Positions 6,442 to 13,272 are shown, counted from the stretch's first letter. The stretch: 13,393 nucleotides of DNA from an uncultured Collinsella sp. (GCA_938045085.1 CALINZ010000119.1:1-13393), one strand, 5' to 3'. Notes: generated from the letters alone by a model not told the origin. Numbers and translations are program-made.

Positions 6442-7080
6442 ATGGCGTTCGACTTTAAGAAGGAATGCAAGGAGCTCTACAGACCTGCAAGCAAGCCGAG
6501 TATCATAACTGTCCCGCCTATGAGCTACGTTGCCGTTCGCGGAAAGGGCGACCCAAATACCGAAGGTGGCGAGTATCAAAATGCCCTGCCGCTGCTTTAC
6601 GGCATCGCCTATACCGTCAAGATGTCAAAGAAAGGCTCAAGGAGTATCGAGGGCTATTTCGACTTTGTGGTACCGCCGCTCGAGGGCTTCTGGTGGCAAG
6701 ACTCCCCGAGCGGCGACATCGATTATGTACGCAAGGACGATTTCAACTTTATCTCGTGCATCCGCCTGCCCGATTTCGTCACTCAGGATGGCTTTGACTG
6801 GGCGGTCGCGGAAGCCACGGCCAAAAAGAAACTGGACTTTTCTGCCGTCGAGCTGCTTAAAGTTGACGAGGGTCTCTGCGTTCAATGCATGCATACCGGA
6901 CCCTACGACAGCGAGCCGGCAACCGTAGACGCCATGCATGAATATGCGACCGAGCAGGGCTATGTCCCCGACTTCTCAGACACCCGTTTACATCACGAAA
7001 TCTATCTTTCCGATCCACGCAAGTGTGCGCCGGAGAAACTTAAGACCGTGGTTCGTCATCCTATCAAGCGCGCTGAATAG
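6442..7080 (+). CDS. GyrI-like small-molecule-binding domain protein
   Basis: This encodes 212 residues. The ATG is preceded by AAAGG at 8-nt spacing. The N-terminal FDFKKECKELYRP, the VPPMSYVAVRGKGDPNTEGGEYQNAL segment (~25-50), a central FDFVVPPLEGFWW (~73-85), CMHTGPYDSEPATVDAMHEYA (~155-175) and a final LHHEIYLSDPRK match the stand-alone GyrI-like family that I know from Firmicutes and Actinobacteria. These are cytoplasmic proteins with the SHS2-duplication fold that binds amphipathic small molecules; some members hydrolyse cyclopropanoid compounds, others only sense or sequester drugs. There is no DNA-binding domain. It is transcribed alone, divergently from the ABC exporter; a link in drug handling is possible but not shown. 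Confidence 0.88.
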   Translation: MAFDFKKECKELYRPASKPSIITVPPMSYVAVRGKGDPNTEGGEYQNALPLLYGIAYTVKMSKKGSRSIEGYFDFVVPPLEGFWWQDSPSGDIDYVRKDDFNFISCIRLPDFVTQDGFDWAVAEATAKKKLDFSAVELLKVDEGLCVQCMHTGPYDSEPATVDAMHEYATEQGYVPDFSDTRLHHEIYLSDPRKCAPEKLKTVVRHPIKRAE

Positions 7081-7108
7081 CGTGGAGCGTCATTTCACGC
7101 GCTAGGTT
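7078..7108 (+). terminator. Weak hairpin at the end of the GyrI-like gene
   Basis: TAGCGTG (7078-7084, overlapping the stop codon) can pair with CACGCGCTA (7096-7104) with a two-base bulge, followed by ggTTTT. The stem is short and the T-run is four bases, so this is a tentative terminator. Confidence 0.35.
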
Positions 7109-7153
7109 TTAAGCCAGCCAACCAGCCGCCTCCTAGGCTGTCAAGCAATTATC

Positions 7154-7182
7154 TTGACGCAGCCCGTCGCATCTTATAAGTT
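7154..7182 (+). promoter_or_regulatory. Candidate promoter upstream of the Abi relic
   Basis: TTGACG (7154-7159) is a near-consensus -35 box. TAAGTT (7177-7182) lies 17 nt downstream as a -10; TATAAG (7175-7180) is an alternative at 15 nt. Transcription would begin near 7189, just ahead of the folded leader at 7194-7249. Confidence 0.5.
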
Positions 7183-7193
7183 TGTTTTGCTAA

Positions 7194-7249
7194 AGCTGGA
7201 AAGCCTCTCAACGATGCGCAACTCCAGCTCTTTTTCTATCAAGAGGCTT
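7194..7249 (+). ncRNA. Possible pseudoknotted leader or small RNA next to the Abi relic
   Basis: AGCTGGA (7194-7200) pairs with TCCAGCT (7223-7229), which is followed by C and TTTTT (7231-7235), a short terminator shape. The adjacent AAGCCTCT (7201-7208) lies in the loop and is exactly complementary to AGAGGCTT (7242-7249), which contains the ribosome-binding site of the gene starting at 7251. Both stems together form an H-type pseudoknot (loops 0, 14 and 12 nt) that would hide the ribosome-binding site. A promoter fits just upstream. My recollection is that AbiF-type toxins often have a small structured RNA in this position. Stems are seen in the sequence; the RNA itself is inferred. Confidence 0.45.
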
Positions 7250-7250
7250 A

Positions 7251-7874
7251 ATGAAATACCAGAAGTCGCGGATATCCATCAACGAACAAATAGCACTATT
7301 GACAGAAAACAAGGGTCTTAAGTGCTCTGATCAAAGCGAACTCGAGCGAGCTTTGGTCGAAGCCAACCACTACAGACTGTCGGCCTACTGGTTTCCCTAC
7401 AAAACCAAATGCAAGTCCGGGATTACCATCTTTCGCGAAGGCACAACATTCGAAACCATCATCTACACGTATGAATTTGACCGAGCCCTCCGGCAGTTAA
7501 TGTTTGATGCGGTCGGCAGTGCGGTCGGCAGAATTGAGATCTACCTCAGAAGCAGAATTGCCTATCTTGCCTCTGAGGAACGCGGGCCTTTCTGTTACCC
7601 AGATGTCGCCATAACGAGGCTCAACTCGGCATGCCCGTCGAGCCCTGCGCCGCACTGGGCTACGCAGCCGTCTTTGGCAGCGCCACCAATACGCTGCTCG
7701 CACCCATCCTTATTGGTTGCGAAGTCTTCGGCTTTGGTAACTTGCCGATGTTCATTATTGTCTGCGTTGTGGCTTACCTGTTCAACATGGATAAGTCCAT
7801 CTACGCCCTGCAGGAGCGGGCGTAGATCGATGTCCAGGCAGGTGGTCTCAGCAGGAAACGACGTCCCACTCTGA
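7251..7874 (+). pseudogene. Truncated Abi_2/AbiF-like abortive-infection gene with foreign tail
   Basis: The open frame has 207 codons with AAGAGG just upstream of the ATG. Residues 1 to ~120 are typical of Abi_2 proteins: SINEQIALLTENKGL, then LVEANHYRLSAYWFPYK, GTTFETIIYTYEFDRALRQLMFDAVGSAVGRIEIYLRSRIAYLA and GPFCYP. Family members usually run to about 300 residues and carry a HEPN RNase fold. Here the similarity stops near 7610-7620, and the remaining ~85 residues (Ser/Pro/Thr-rich) are the wrong-frame reading of a chloride-channel gene fragment. The C-terminal half, including at least part of the nuclease core, is therefore missing and the toxin should be inactive. Codon use is more AT-rich than in its neighbours (Lys, Ile, Asn codons), in keeping with a transferred gene. 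Confidence 0.75.
7613..7825 (+). pseudogene. 3' fragment of a ClC-type chloride channel gene
   Basis: In a second frame, about 65-70 codons ending at the TAG 7823-7825 read QLGMPVEPCAALGYAAVF, GSATNTLLAPILIG, EVFGFGNLPMFIIVCVVAYLF, then NMDKSIYALQERA. This matches the C-terminal membrane end of bacterial ClC (voltage-gated chloride channel / H+-Cl- antiporter) proteins: the GYAAVFGSATNTLLAP block corresponds to the helix N region that helps form the anion site. The rest of the gene (over 300 codons) is absent. The sequence switches abruptly from Abi_2 near 7615, so this is a deletion or recombination scar. No start or ribosome-binding site suggests the fragment is expressed. Confidence 0.75.
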
Positions 7875-8003
7875 GGCGGTATTCCGGGACACGGTTTCCG
7901 CTTGGAACGCCATTCGGAAAGCGCATCCCGCTTTAAAACGGAATTCCGGGACGTAGTTTCCGTCTGAGCCTCCATTCGGAAAGCATGTCCCGTTCTTTCA
8001 CGG
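7850..8003. repeat. 62-bp tandem array with alternating inverted 31-bp halves
   Basis: Five short modules with core GGAAA-n(4/5)-(G/A)TCCC alternate in orientation: GGAAA at 7854, 7916 and 7978 (forward) with inverted copies starting ATTCC at 7881 and 7943. Like modules are exactly 62 bp apart, and neighbours about 31 bp. Neighbouring modules can pair into hairpins. Sequence between modules varies. It fills the gap between the ClC fragment and the end of the alkyltransferase gene. Confidence 0.8.
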
Positions 8004-8031
8004 CATCTTGGCTATGCAAAGCGCTCGAGTG

Positions 8032-8610
8032 TTACTCCTCGTAGGCGCCCTCAAGCCGAAGCAGCCACTCCTTTCGATCAAGCCCGCCGGCATATCCGTT
8101 AAGCGAGCCGTCGGCCGCCACCACGCGATGGCATGGCACAATAATCGAAACAGGGTTGCGAGCGACCGCGGCCCCCACGGCACGGGGAGACACAACGGGT
8201 GTCTCATTTCCCGGCACACGATGTCGAGCCGCAACACGCTGGGCGATCTCACCATACGTAGCGACCTCGCCACGCGGAATAGAAAGCAGCTCGTACCAAA
8301 CTTCACGCTGAAACGCCGTACCGATCATATGCAACGGCGGCGTAAACCGAGGTTCCTGCCCTGCAAAATAAGCATTCAGCCAAGCCCAGGAACGCTCAAG
8401 CACCGAAGACGCCGCACCATTTGCAGGACTCACCGACGACATGCCGCCAGCACCAGAAACTGCATCGGCGCCTTCAACATGTTCGGGATCTTCTTTGAGA
8501 AGCGTGGAGCCAAAGTGCTCCTGCCCCTCAAACCAAAGCCCCGTCAGACCGCGGCCATCAGCGGCAAGCAAGATTTCGCCCAAAGGCGAAGCAAACGTCG
8601 TCGTGACCAC
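8032..8610 (-). CDS. ogt: Methylated-DNA--protein-cysteine S-methyltransferase (O6-alkylguanine repair)
   Basis: This encodes 192 residues. The start is a GTG at 8608-8610 with AAAGGAG at about 6-nt spacing. The suicide repair enzyme moves alkyl groups from O6-alkylguanine (and O4-alkylthymine in Ogt types) to its own cysteine. The catalytic motif PCHRVV has Cys160; upstream are GTAFQREVWYELLSIPRGEVATYGEIA (the DNA-binding helix-turn-helix) and AVGAAVARNPVSIIVPCHR, and downstream NGYAGGLDRKEWLLRLE. The N-terminal ribonuclease-H-like domain (SPLGEILLAADGRGLTGLWFEGQ) is interrupted at residues ~40-70 by a low-complexity Asp/Ala/Gly/Ser insert (HVEGADAVSGAGG), longer than usual for the family and probably a flexible loop. 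No Ada regulatory domain is present, so ogt rather than ada. A promoter is visible just upstream. Confidence 0.93.
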   Translation of the reverse strand: MVTTTFASPLGEILLAADGRGLTGLWFEGQEHFGSTLLKEDPEHVEGADAVSGAGGMSSVSPANGAASSVLERSWAWLNAYFAGQEPRFTPPLHMIGTAFQREVWYELLSIPRGEVATYGEIAQRVAARHRVPGNETPVVSPRAVGAAVARNPVSIIVPCHRVVAADGSLNGYAGGLDRKEWLLRLEGAYEE

Positions 8611-8634
8611 CAGCGGCTCCTTTCAAAACTCCGC

Positions 8635-8662
8635 AACATAATACCGCGAATTGTGCAGACAA
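8635..8662 (-). promoter_or_regulatory. Promoter of the alkyltransferase gene
   Basis: On the minus strand TTGTCT (8662-8657) and TATGTT (8640-8635) are 16 nt apart, and the GTG start lies about 25 nt downstream. The 51-bp hairpin repeats begin just 11 nt upstream of the -35. Confidence 0.5.
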
Positions 8663-8672
8663 CCCCAATCGA

Positions 8673-8827
8673 CCCCAAAGTCACCTCAGGCAGCAGGCGC
8701 GCAGCGCCGCAGCTGCCGCACGACCCCAAAGTCCCCGCAGGCAGCAGGCGCAACGCGCCGCAGCTGCCGGCCGCGCCCCACAGTCCCCCAAGGCGGCAGG
8801 CGCAAAGCGCCGGGGCCGCCGCCGGGA
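8673..8827. repeat. Three tandem ~51-bp units, each with a conserved hairpin
   Basis: Units start at 8673, 8724 and 8776 with CCCCAAAGTC or CCCCACAGTC. Each contains the same fold: a 6-bp stem, one unpaired A, a 5-bp GGCGC/GCGCC stem and a 3-nt loop (GCA, AAC or AAA), at 8689-8717, 8740-8768 and 8792-8820. In the third unit the outer stem changes from GGCAGC/GCTGCC to GGCGGC/GCCGCC, a compensated change. It is non-coding as far as I can see, and lies upstream of the alkyltransferase promoter. Confidence 0.8.
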
Positions 8828-8920
8828 CTAGGGCCCGCAACAGCCACGTGCCCTCACATCAGCCCAGCGGCCCCAACCAACAACGGCCCCATCGCAGACC
8901 GCTCGCGCAGCGTCACCGCA

Positions 8921-9049
8921 GGCGGGGGCCGGGCTTAGTTTTCAGAACACTCCGCAGACCAGTGTGGCGCCTTGTCCGCGGCTCCGAAGGAGCAGGACAA
9001 GGCGCCACACATGGTCGAGGACGTTCTGAAAACTAAGCCCGGCCCCGCC
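8921..9049. repeat. ~130-nt near-perfect hairpin after asd
   Basis: The outer arms 8921-8948 and 9023-9049 are complementary over 27 bp with one extra G. The inner arms GTGTGGCGCCTTGTCC (8962-8977) and 8995-9010 are perfect over 16 bp. The centre carries GCTCC-GAA-GGAGC (8981-8993). Parts of the internal loop also pair (GACCA with TGGTC). It begins 12 nt after the asd stop codon on the minus strand and has no T-run. Confidence 0.85.
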
Positions 9050-9061
9050 GGACAGGTCAAC

Positions 9062-10087
9062 CTACTCGCAGAGCAGCTTGGCGATCTGGACGGCGTTGGT
9101 TGCCGCGCCCTTACGGATTTGGTCGCCGCAGCACCAGAAGGTAATACCGCGCGTGGCCTCGGGGTTCGAGATGTCGCGACGCACGCGACCGACCCAAATC
9201 AGGTCTTGGTCGGACGTATCCATCGGCATGGGGAAGCGGTCGTGCGCATCCTCGGCAGCCATATCGTCAACCAGCTTGACGCCGGCAGCGGCAGCCAGCG
9301 CAGCACGGGCCTCGTCAACCGTAATGTCACGCTCGAACTCGAGCGTGATGCTCTCGGAGTGCGAACGCAGCACGGGCACGCGCACGCAGGTGCAGTTCAC
9401 GCGCAGCTCGGGCAGATGCATAATCTTGCGGCCCTCGTTTTGTAGCTTCATCTCCTCGGAGGTAAAGCCCTCCTCCTTGACGCCGCCAATCTGCGGAATC
9501 AGGTTACTCGCCAGCTGGGCGGCAAACGCGCGCGGCTCGGGAATCTCCTCACCACGGCCCAGGGCGGCCAGCTGAGCCTCGAGCTCGGCCATACCGGGAG
9601 CACCGGCGCCCGAAGCCGCCTGGTACGTCGAGACGATCATGCGCTTCACGCCGGCGAGCTGATGCAGCGGCCACGTGGGAACCAGGCCGATGATGGTCGC
9701 GCAATTGGGGTTGGCGATCAGACCGTGGTGCCACTTGATGTCGTCGGCATTGATCTCGGGCACAACCAGCGGCACCTCGGGATCCATGCGGAAGGCATGG
9801 CTGTTGTCGACCACGACGGCGCCGCGCTTGACGGCCTCGGGCAGCAGCTCCTTCGCGATGTCGTCGCCGGCGGCTCCAAGCACAATGTCACAGCCCTCAA
9901 AGGCCTCGGGACAAGCCTCTTCAATCACGATCTGCTCGCCGCGGAACTCGACGGTCTTGCCCGCAGAACGCGCGCTCGCCAGCAGCTTGAGCTTGCCAAC
10001 CGGGAACTCCTGCTCGTTAAGGCACTCGAGCATCTGGGTGCCCACGGCTCCCGTCGCGCCCAAAATAGCAACCGTGTACTGTTTCAT
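9062..10087 (-). CDS. asd: Aspartate-semialdehyde dehydrogenase
   Basis: This encodes 341 residues, normal for the bacterial enzyme. I chose the ATG at 10085-10087, preceded by GGGGGAA at close spacing, over an upstream in-frame start at 10174 whose 29 extra residues are unlike the family. The enzyme reduces aspartyl-4-phosphate to aspartate-4-semialdehyde with NADPH, the branch-point step to lysine, diaminopimelate, threonine and methionine. Visible: nucleotide-binding GATGAVG (10-16), phosphate-site residues ASARSAGK (37-44), DNSHAFRM, catalytic Cys129 in NPNCATI, QAASGAGAPGM (156-166) and the catalytic His243 in PVLRSHSES. It lies downstream of lysC in the same direction, 174 nt apart with two hairpins between, so co-transcription or partial read-through is likely. 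Confidence 0.96.
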   Translation of the reverse strand: MKQYTVAILGATGAVGTQMLECLNEQEFPVGKLKLLASARSAGKTVEFRGEQIVIEEACPEAFEGCDIVLGAAGDDIAKELLPEAVKRGAVVVDNSHAFRMDPEVPLVVPEINADDIKWHHGLIANPNCATIIGLVPTWPLHQLAGVKRMIVSTYQAASGAGAPGMAELEAQLAALGRGEEIPEPRAFAAQLASNLIPQIGGVKEEGFTSEEMKLQNEGRKIMHLPELRVNCTCVRVPVLRSHSESITLEFERDITVDEARAALAAAAGVKLVDDMAAEDAHDRFPMPMDTSDQDLIWVGRVRRDISNPEATRGITFWCCGDQIRKGAATNAVQIAKLLCE

Positions 10088-10161
10088 GCTTCCCCCTTTA
10101 AAGGTTGTGGCTTTTGCCCGCACGCCAAGCAGGCCGATTATTGTTGCCAGTGTATACAAGA

Positions 10162-10188
10162 ACGGGGCGGACACGAAACCCGCCCCGT
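10162..10188 (-). terminator. GC hairpin between lysC and asd
   Basis: ACGGGGCGG (10162-10170) is perfectly complementary to CCGCCCCGT (10180-10188), loop 9 nt. On the minus strand it is followed by TCTTGT, a poor T-run. It may act as an attenuating partial terminator or a processing site between lysC and asd. Confidence 0.45.
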
Positions 10189-10218
10189 CGAAACGAAACC
10201 GAAACGAAACGCCCCACC

Positions 10219-10250
10219 GTAGATTTTTGAGGCAAGTCCCAAAAATCTAC
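10219..10250. repeat. 11-bp hairpin just after lysC
   Basis: GTAGATTTTTG (10219-10229) is perfectly complementary to CAAAAATCTAC (10240-10250) with a 10-nt loop. It begins 11 nt after the lysC stop codon on the minus strand. A loop CCC and the flanking GGG could extend or rearrange the stem. No T-run follows. Confidence 0.6.
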
Positions 10251-10261
10251 TGGGATAGCAG

Positions 10262-11650
10262 CTACTTGTGGAGCGCGGCCAGAGCGGGATCGACCGGCGC
10301 GGGGGCCTCCAGGTCGGAGACCTTCACAATGCCGTTCTCATCGGAGAAGGCACGGTAAATGGTCCGAATCGCTAGGTCGAAGTCCTTCTCCTCGACACCG
10401 ATGATGATGTTGATCTCGTCGCAGCTCTGCGAAATCATACGCACGCTCACGCCGGCCTGGCCAAGCATGCCAAACAGATGGCCCGAGATACCTGCGCGGC
10501 CGCGCAGGTTACGGCCGACGGTTGCGATGAGCGCCAAGCCCTCGACAACCTCGATCTCGAGCGGCTCGACCTCCTGCTGAATGTCGCCCACGAGCGAGTA
10601 CAGCGAATCGTGCACGTCCCGCTCCTGCACCACGGCGCCAAAGCGGTCGACACCGGTGGGCATGTGCTCGACGGAAACGTCATAGCGCTCGAAGACCGAA
10701 AGCGCACGGCGCATAAAGCCGACGCGGGGCTTGGTGCGGTCGCGAGCCACGTTGATGGCGACAAAACCGCGCTTGCCGGTCACGCCGGTAATGATGGGCT
10801 CTGCCTCGCCTTCATCAGCCGTCTCGCTAATGATGGTGCCGGGGTCCTGCGGCGCATTGGTGTTCTTGATGACCAGCGGAATGCCTGCCTCGCGCACGGG
10901 AAACACGGCTTCCTCGTGCAGGACGCTTGCGCCCATGTACGAAAGCTCGCGCAGCTCCTCGTAGGTAACGCGCGCAATGGGCTGAGCCTCCGGAACAATA
11001 CGCGGATCCGCAGAATAGAAACCCGAGACGTCGGTCCAGTTCTCGTATAGGTCGGCGCCCAGGCACTTAGCCAAAATCGAGCCCGAGATATCGCCGCCGC
11101 CACGATCGAGCAGCTTGATCTGGCCCTCACGCGTCGCGCCGTAGAAACCGGGCATAACAAAGCCGCCCTGCTGACCGTACTCCTGCACCAGCTCGGAGGT
11201 GCGGTTCATGCTGAGCGTACCGTCGTGATGGAACGCAACGACCGTCGCGGCATCCAGGAACGGCAGGCCCAGGTACTCGGCCATCAGGCGAGCGGTGAAG
11301 TACTCACCGCGGCTCACGAGCTCCTCGGTGGAGTAACCGCCCGAGCGGGCGCGCTCGGCAAAGGCCGCGAACTCCTCACGGATGGGATAGGTGAGCTCCA
11401 GCTCGTCAGCGATATCAAAATAGCGCTGGCCAATGTCCTCAAGCAGCTCCTCACACGACACGTGGTACTTAACGTGCGCATTGACCAGATAGAGCAGGTC
11501 GGTCACCTTGGTGTCACCCTTAAAACGGCGACCGCAGGCGGAAACCACCACAAAACGGCGAGCCGGGTCGGCATCGACGATGGCCTTGATCTTCTTGAAG
11601 TGTTCGGCGTCGGCGACCGACGAGCCGCCAAACTTGGCAATCTTAATCAT
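10262..11650 (-). CDS. lysC: Aspartate kinase
   Basis: This encodes 462 residues and is monofunctional (no homoserine dehydrogenase domain). It phosphorylates aspartate with ATP, the committed step of the aspartate family. Visible: KFGGSSV at 6-12 (kinase substrate loop), FVVVSACGRR, GEYFTARLMAEYLG, FYGATREGQIKLLDRGGGDISGSILA (nucleotide-site Gly-rich segment), NWTDVSGFYSADPR, and LSYMGASVLHEEAVFPVREAGIPLVIKNT. Two ACT domains follow (GKRGFVAINVARD...VSVEHMPTGVD; LALIATVGRNLRGRAGISGHLFGMLGQAGVSVRMISQ), the usual site for feedback inhibition by lysine and/or threonine. The ribosome-binding site is unusual: the closest purine run, AAAGG, lies about 13 nt from the ATG. It is transcribed divergently from thrC. 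Confidence 0.96.
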   Translation of the reverse strand: MIKIAKFGGSSVADAEHFKKIKAIVDADPARRFVVVSACGRRFKGDTKVTDLLYLVNAHVKYHVSCEELLEDIGQRYFDIADELELTYPIREEFAAFAERARSGGYSTEELVSRGEYFTARLMAEYLGLPFLDAATVVAFHHDGTLSMNRTSELVQEYGQQGGFVMPGFYGATREGQIKLLDRGGGDISGSILAKCLGADLYENWTDVSGFYSADPRIVPEAQPIARVTYEELRELSYMGASVLHEEAVFPVREAGIPLVIKNTNAPQDPGTIISETADEGEAEPIITGVTGKRGFVAINVARDRTKPRVGFMRRALSVFERYDVSVEHMPTGVDRFGAVVQERDVHDSLYSLVGDIQQEVEPLEIEVVEGLALIATVGRNLRGRAGISGHLFGMLGQAGVSVRMISQSCDEINIIIGVEEKDFDLAIRTIYRAFSDENGIVKVSDLEAPAPVDPALAALHK

Positions 11651-11754
11651 GGGCTGGAGGTTACCTTTCTAAAAAGCCTCTGCGAACCTATTTTGCACGC
11701 TCTGATACCATGGTTTCACCGATTGGGACCAAGGCATCCGAGGAGCAGTGTTAT
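11651..11754. promoter_or_regulatory. Divergent promoter region of lysC and thrC
   Basis: Only 104 bp separate the two start codons, so both promoters must lie here. I see no convincing -35/-10 pair, T-box or lysine riboswitch; the space is too short for a full lysine riboswitch. GGTTACC (11659-11665) is a short palindrome close to the lysC start. Confidence 0.4.
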
Positions 11755-13272
11755 ATGGGAACTTATCATAGTACACGAGGACGCACTTTATCGTGCTCAA
11801 GTAAGGTGGCAATCCGTACCGGCATCGCTCCCGACGGGGGTCTGTTTGTCTCGGACGAGCTCGGCACCCAGCAGGTCGATATCAGCTCGCTTGCAGATAA
11901 ATCGTACTTTGAAATCGCTCAAGATGTGTTGGGAATGTTACTGAATGATTACACGGCCGAAGAAATTTCGGCGTGTGTCGACGAAGCATACCGCGGCACG
12001 TTCGCGAGTGAAGAGGTTACGCCGCTCGTCAAACTCGACGCTGCGCCGGGCGCTGACGCCCCTCAGACCTATGTGATGGAGCTCTTTGGCGGCCCCACGA
12101 GCGCCTTTAAGGATGTCGCCCTGCAAATGCTTCCCCGTCTCATGGCCCGCACTTCCGCCAAGGACGGCGGCTCCGAGCGCATCATGATCGTCACTGCCAC
12201 GTCGGGCGACACCGGCAAGGCCGCACTCGCCGGTTTTGCCGACGCTCCGGGCACAGGCATCACCGTCTTTTATCCCGAGGGCAAGGTTAGCCGCGTCCAG
12301 AACCTGCAGATGTCCACGCAGGAGGGCGACAACGTCGCCGTCTGCGGCATCCGCGGCAACTTTGACGACGCCCAGAGCGCCGTCAAGCGCATCTTTGCCG
12401 ATAAGGAGCTTGCCGAGCGCCTGGAAGCCGCCGGCACGGTGCTTTCGAGCGCCAACTCTATCAATGTCGGCCGTCTGGTACCGCAGGTCGTCTACTACTT
12501 TGCCGCCTATGCGCAGCTGCTGCGCGCCGGCGCTATCGAGGCTGGCGACGCCGTAGAGTTCTGTGTGCCCACCGGCAACTTTGGCGATATCTTGGCCGGC
12601 TACTACGCCAAGCGCATGGGCCTGCCCGTCGCCAAGCTCATCGTCGCGAGCGACAAGAACAACGTGCTTGCCGACTTCCTGACCACCGGCGTCTACGACC
12701 GTAACCGCCCGTTCTTCACGACCATCTCGCCGTCGATGGACATCCTCATCAGCTCTAACCTGGAGCGCATGCTGTACTTCCTGTCCGATGGCGACTGCGA
12801 ACTCGTTGCCGGCCTTATGGAGCAGTTGGCACAGACCGGTCGCTACGAGGTACCCGCCGAGCTGCTGGCCAAGATTCAGAGCGTCTTTGGCTGCGGCTGG
12901 GCCAGCGAGGACGAGGTCCGCGCTGCCATCAAGAGTTGCTGGGACGCCAACGGCTACGTGATCGACCCGCACACCGCTTGCGGCTATCACGTCTTTGAAA
13001 AGGTCGCTCCCGCCGAGGGCGCCAAGGCTCGCGTGCTGCTTTCGACCGCCAGCCCCTACAAGTTCCCGCGCGCCTGCTGCGACGCCCTGGGCCTCGACGT
13101 TCCCGAGGATGATTTTGAGGCTATGCGCGTACTCGAGCAGGCCACCAACACGGTCGCCCCGACCCAGCTCGCCGAACTCGAATCCAAACCCGTCCGCTTC
13201 GAAGACGTCTGCGACGTCGATGAGATGGCCGGCTACGTCGAGTCTGCAGCAAAACGAATGAGCACCGACTAG
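11755..13272 (+). CDS. thrC: Threonine synthase
   Basis: This encodes 505 residues, in the range of the long bacterial form. The ATG at 11755 follows GGAG at 9-nt spacing; an in-frame ATG at 11710 has no ribosome-binding site. This PLP enzyme converts O-phosphohomoserine to threonine. Visible: the typical N-terminus YHSTRGRTLSCSSKVAI...GIAPDGGLFV, the PLP lysine Lys119 in ELFGGPTSAFKDVALQ, the TATSGDTGKAAL loop (~165-176), EGKVSRVQNLQMSTQEGDNV, NSINVGRLVPQVVYYF and PTGNFGDILAGYYAKRMGLP (phosphate-binding Gly loop), and a C-terminal HTACGYHVFEK...LSTASPYKFP. Codon use is strongly GC-rich. It is monocistronic in this window, divergent from lysC, and ends at a strong terminator. Confidence 0.97.
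   Translation: MGTYHSTRGRTLSCSSKVAIRTGIAPDGGLFVSDELGTQQVDISSLADKSYFEIAQDVLGMLLNDYTAEEISACVDEAYRGTFASEEVTPLVKLDAAPGADAPQTYVMELFGGPTSAFKDVALQMLPRLMARTSAKDGGSERIMIVTATSGDTGKAALAGFADAPGTGITVFYPEGKVSRVQNLQMSTQEGDNVAVCGIRGNFDDAQSAVKRIFADKELAERLEAAGTVLSSANSINVGRLVPQVVYYFAAYAQLLRAGAIEAGDAVEFCVPTGNFGDILAGYYAKRMGLPVAKLIVASDKNNVLADFLTTGVYDRNRPFFTTISPSMDILISSNLERMLYFLSDGDCELVAGLMEQLAQTGRYEVPAELLAKIQSVFGCGWASEDEVRAAIKSCWDANGYVIDPHTACGYHVFEKVAPAEGAKARVLLSTASPYKFPRACCDALGLDVPEDDFEAMRVLEQATNTVAPTQLAELESKPVRFEDVCDVDEMAGYVESAAKRMSTD

Noticed and set aside
7850..8003. Possible CRISPR array
   Set aside because: Modules alternate in orientation, are short and diverged, and intervals are only ~11-17 nt of related sequence; no cas genes are present.
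8008..9036. A 342-codon plus-strand open frame
   Set aside because: It covers the antisense of ogt and then the hairpin repeats, and its product is arginine-rich with no family resemblance.
11651..11754. Lysine riboswitch or T-box upstream of lysC or thrC
   Set aside because: The 104-bp divergent gap is too short for either, and I see no specifier or characteristic conserved box.
11938..12990. A 350-codon minus-strand open frame
   Set aside because: It lies wholly antisense to thrC, whose sequence is clearly conserved; the frame is a GC-bias shadow.
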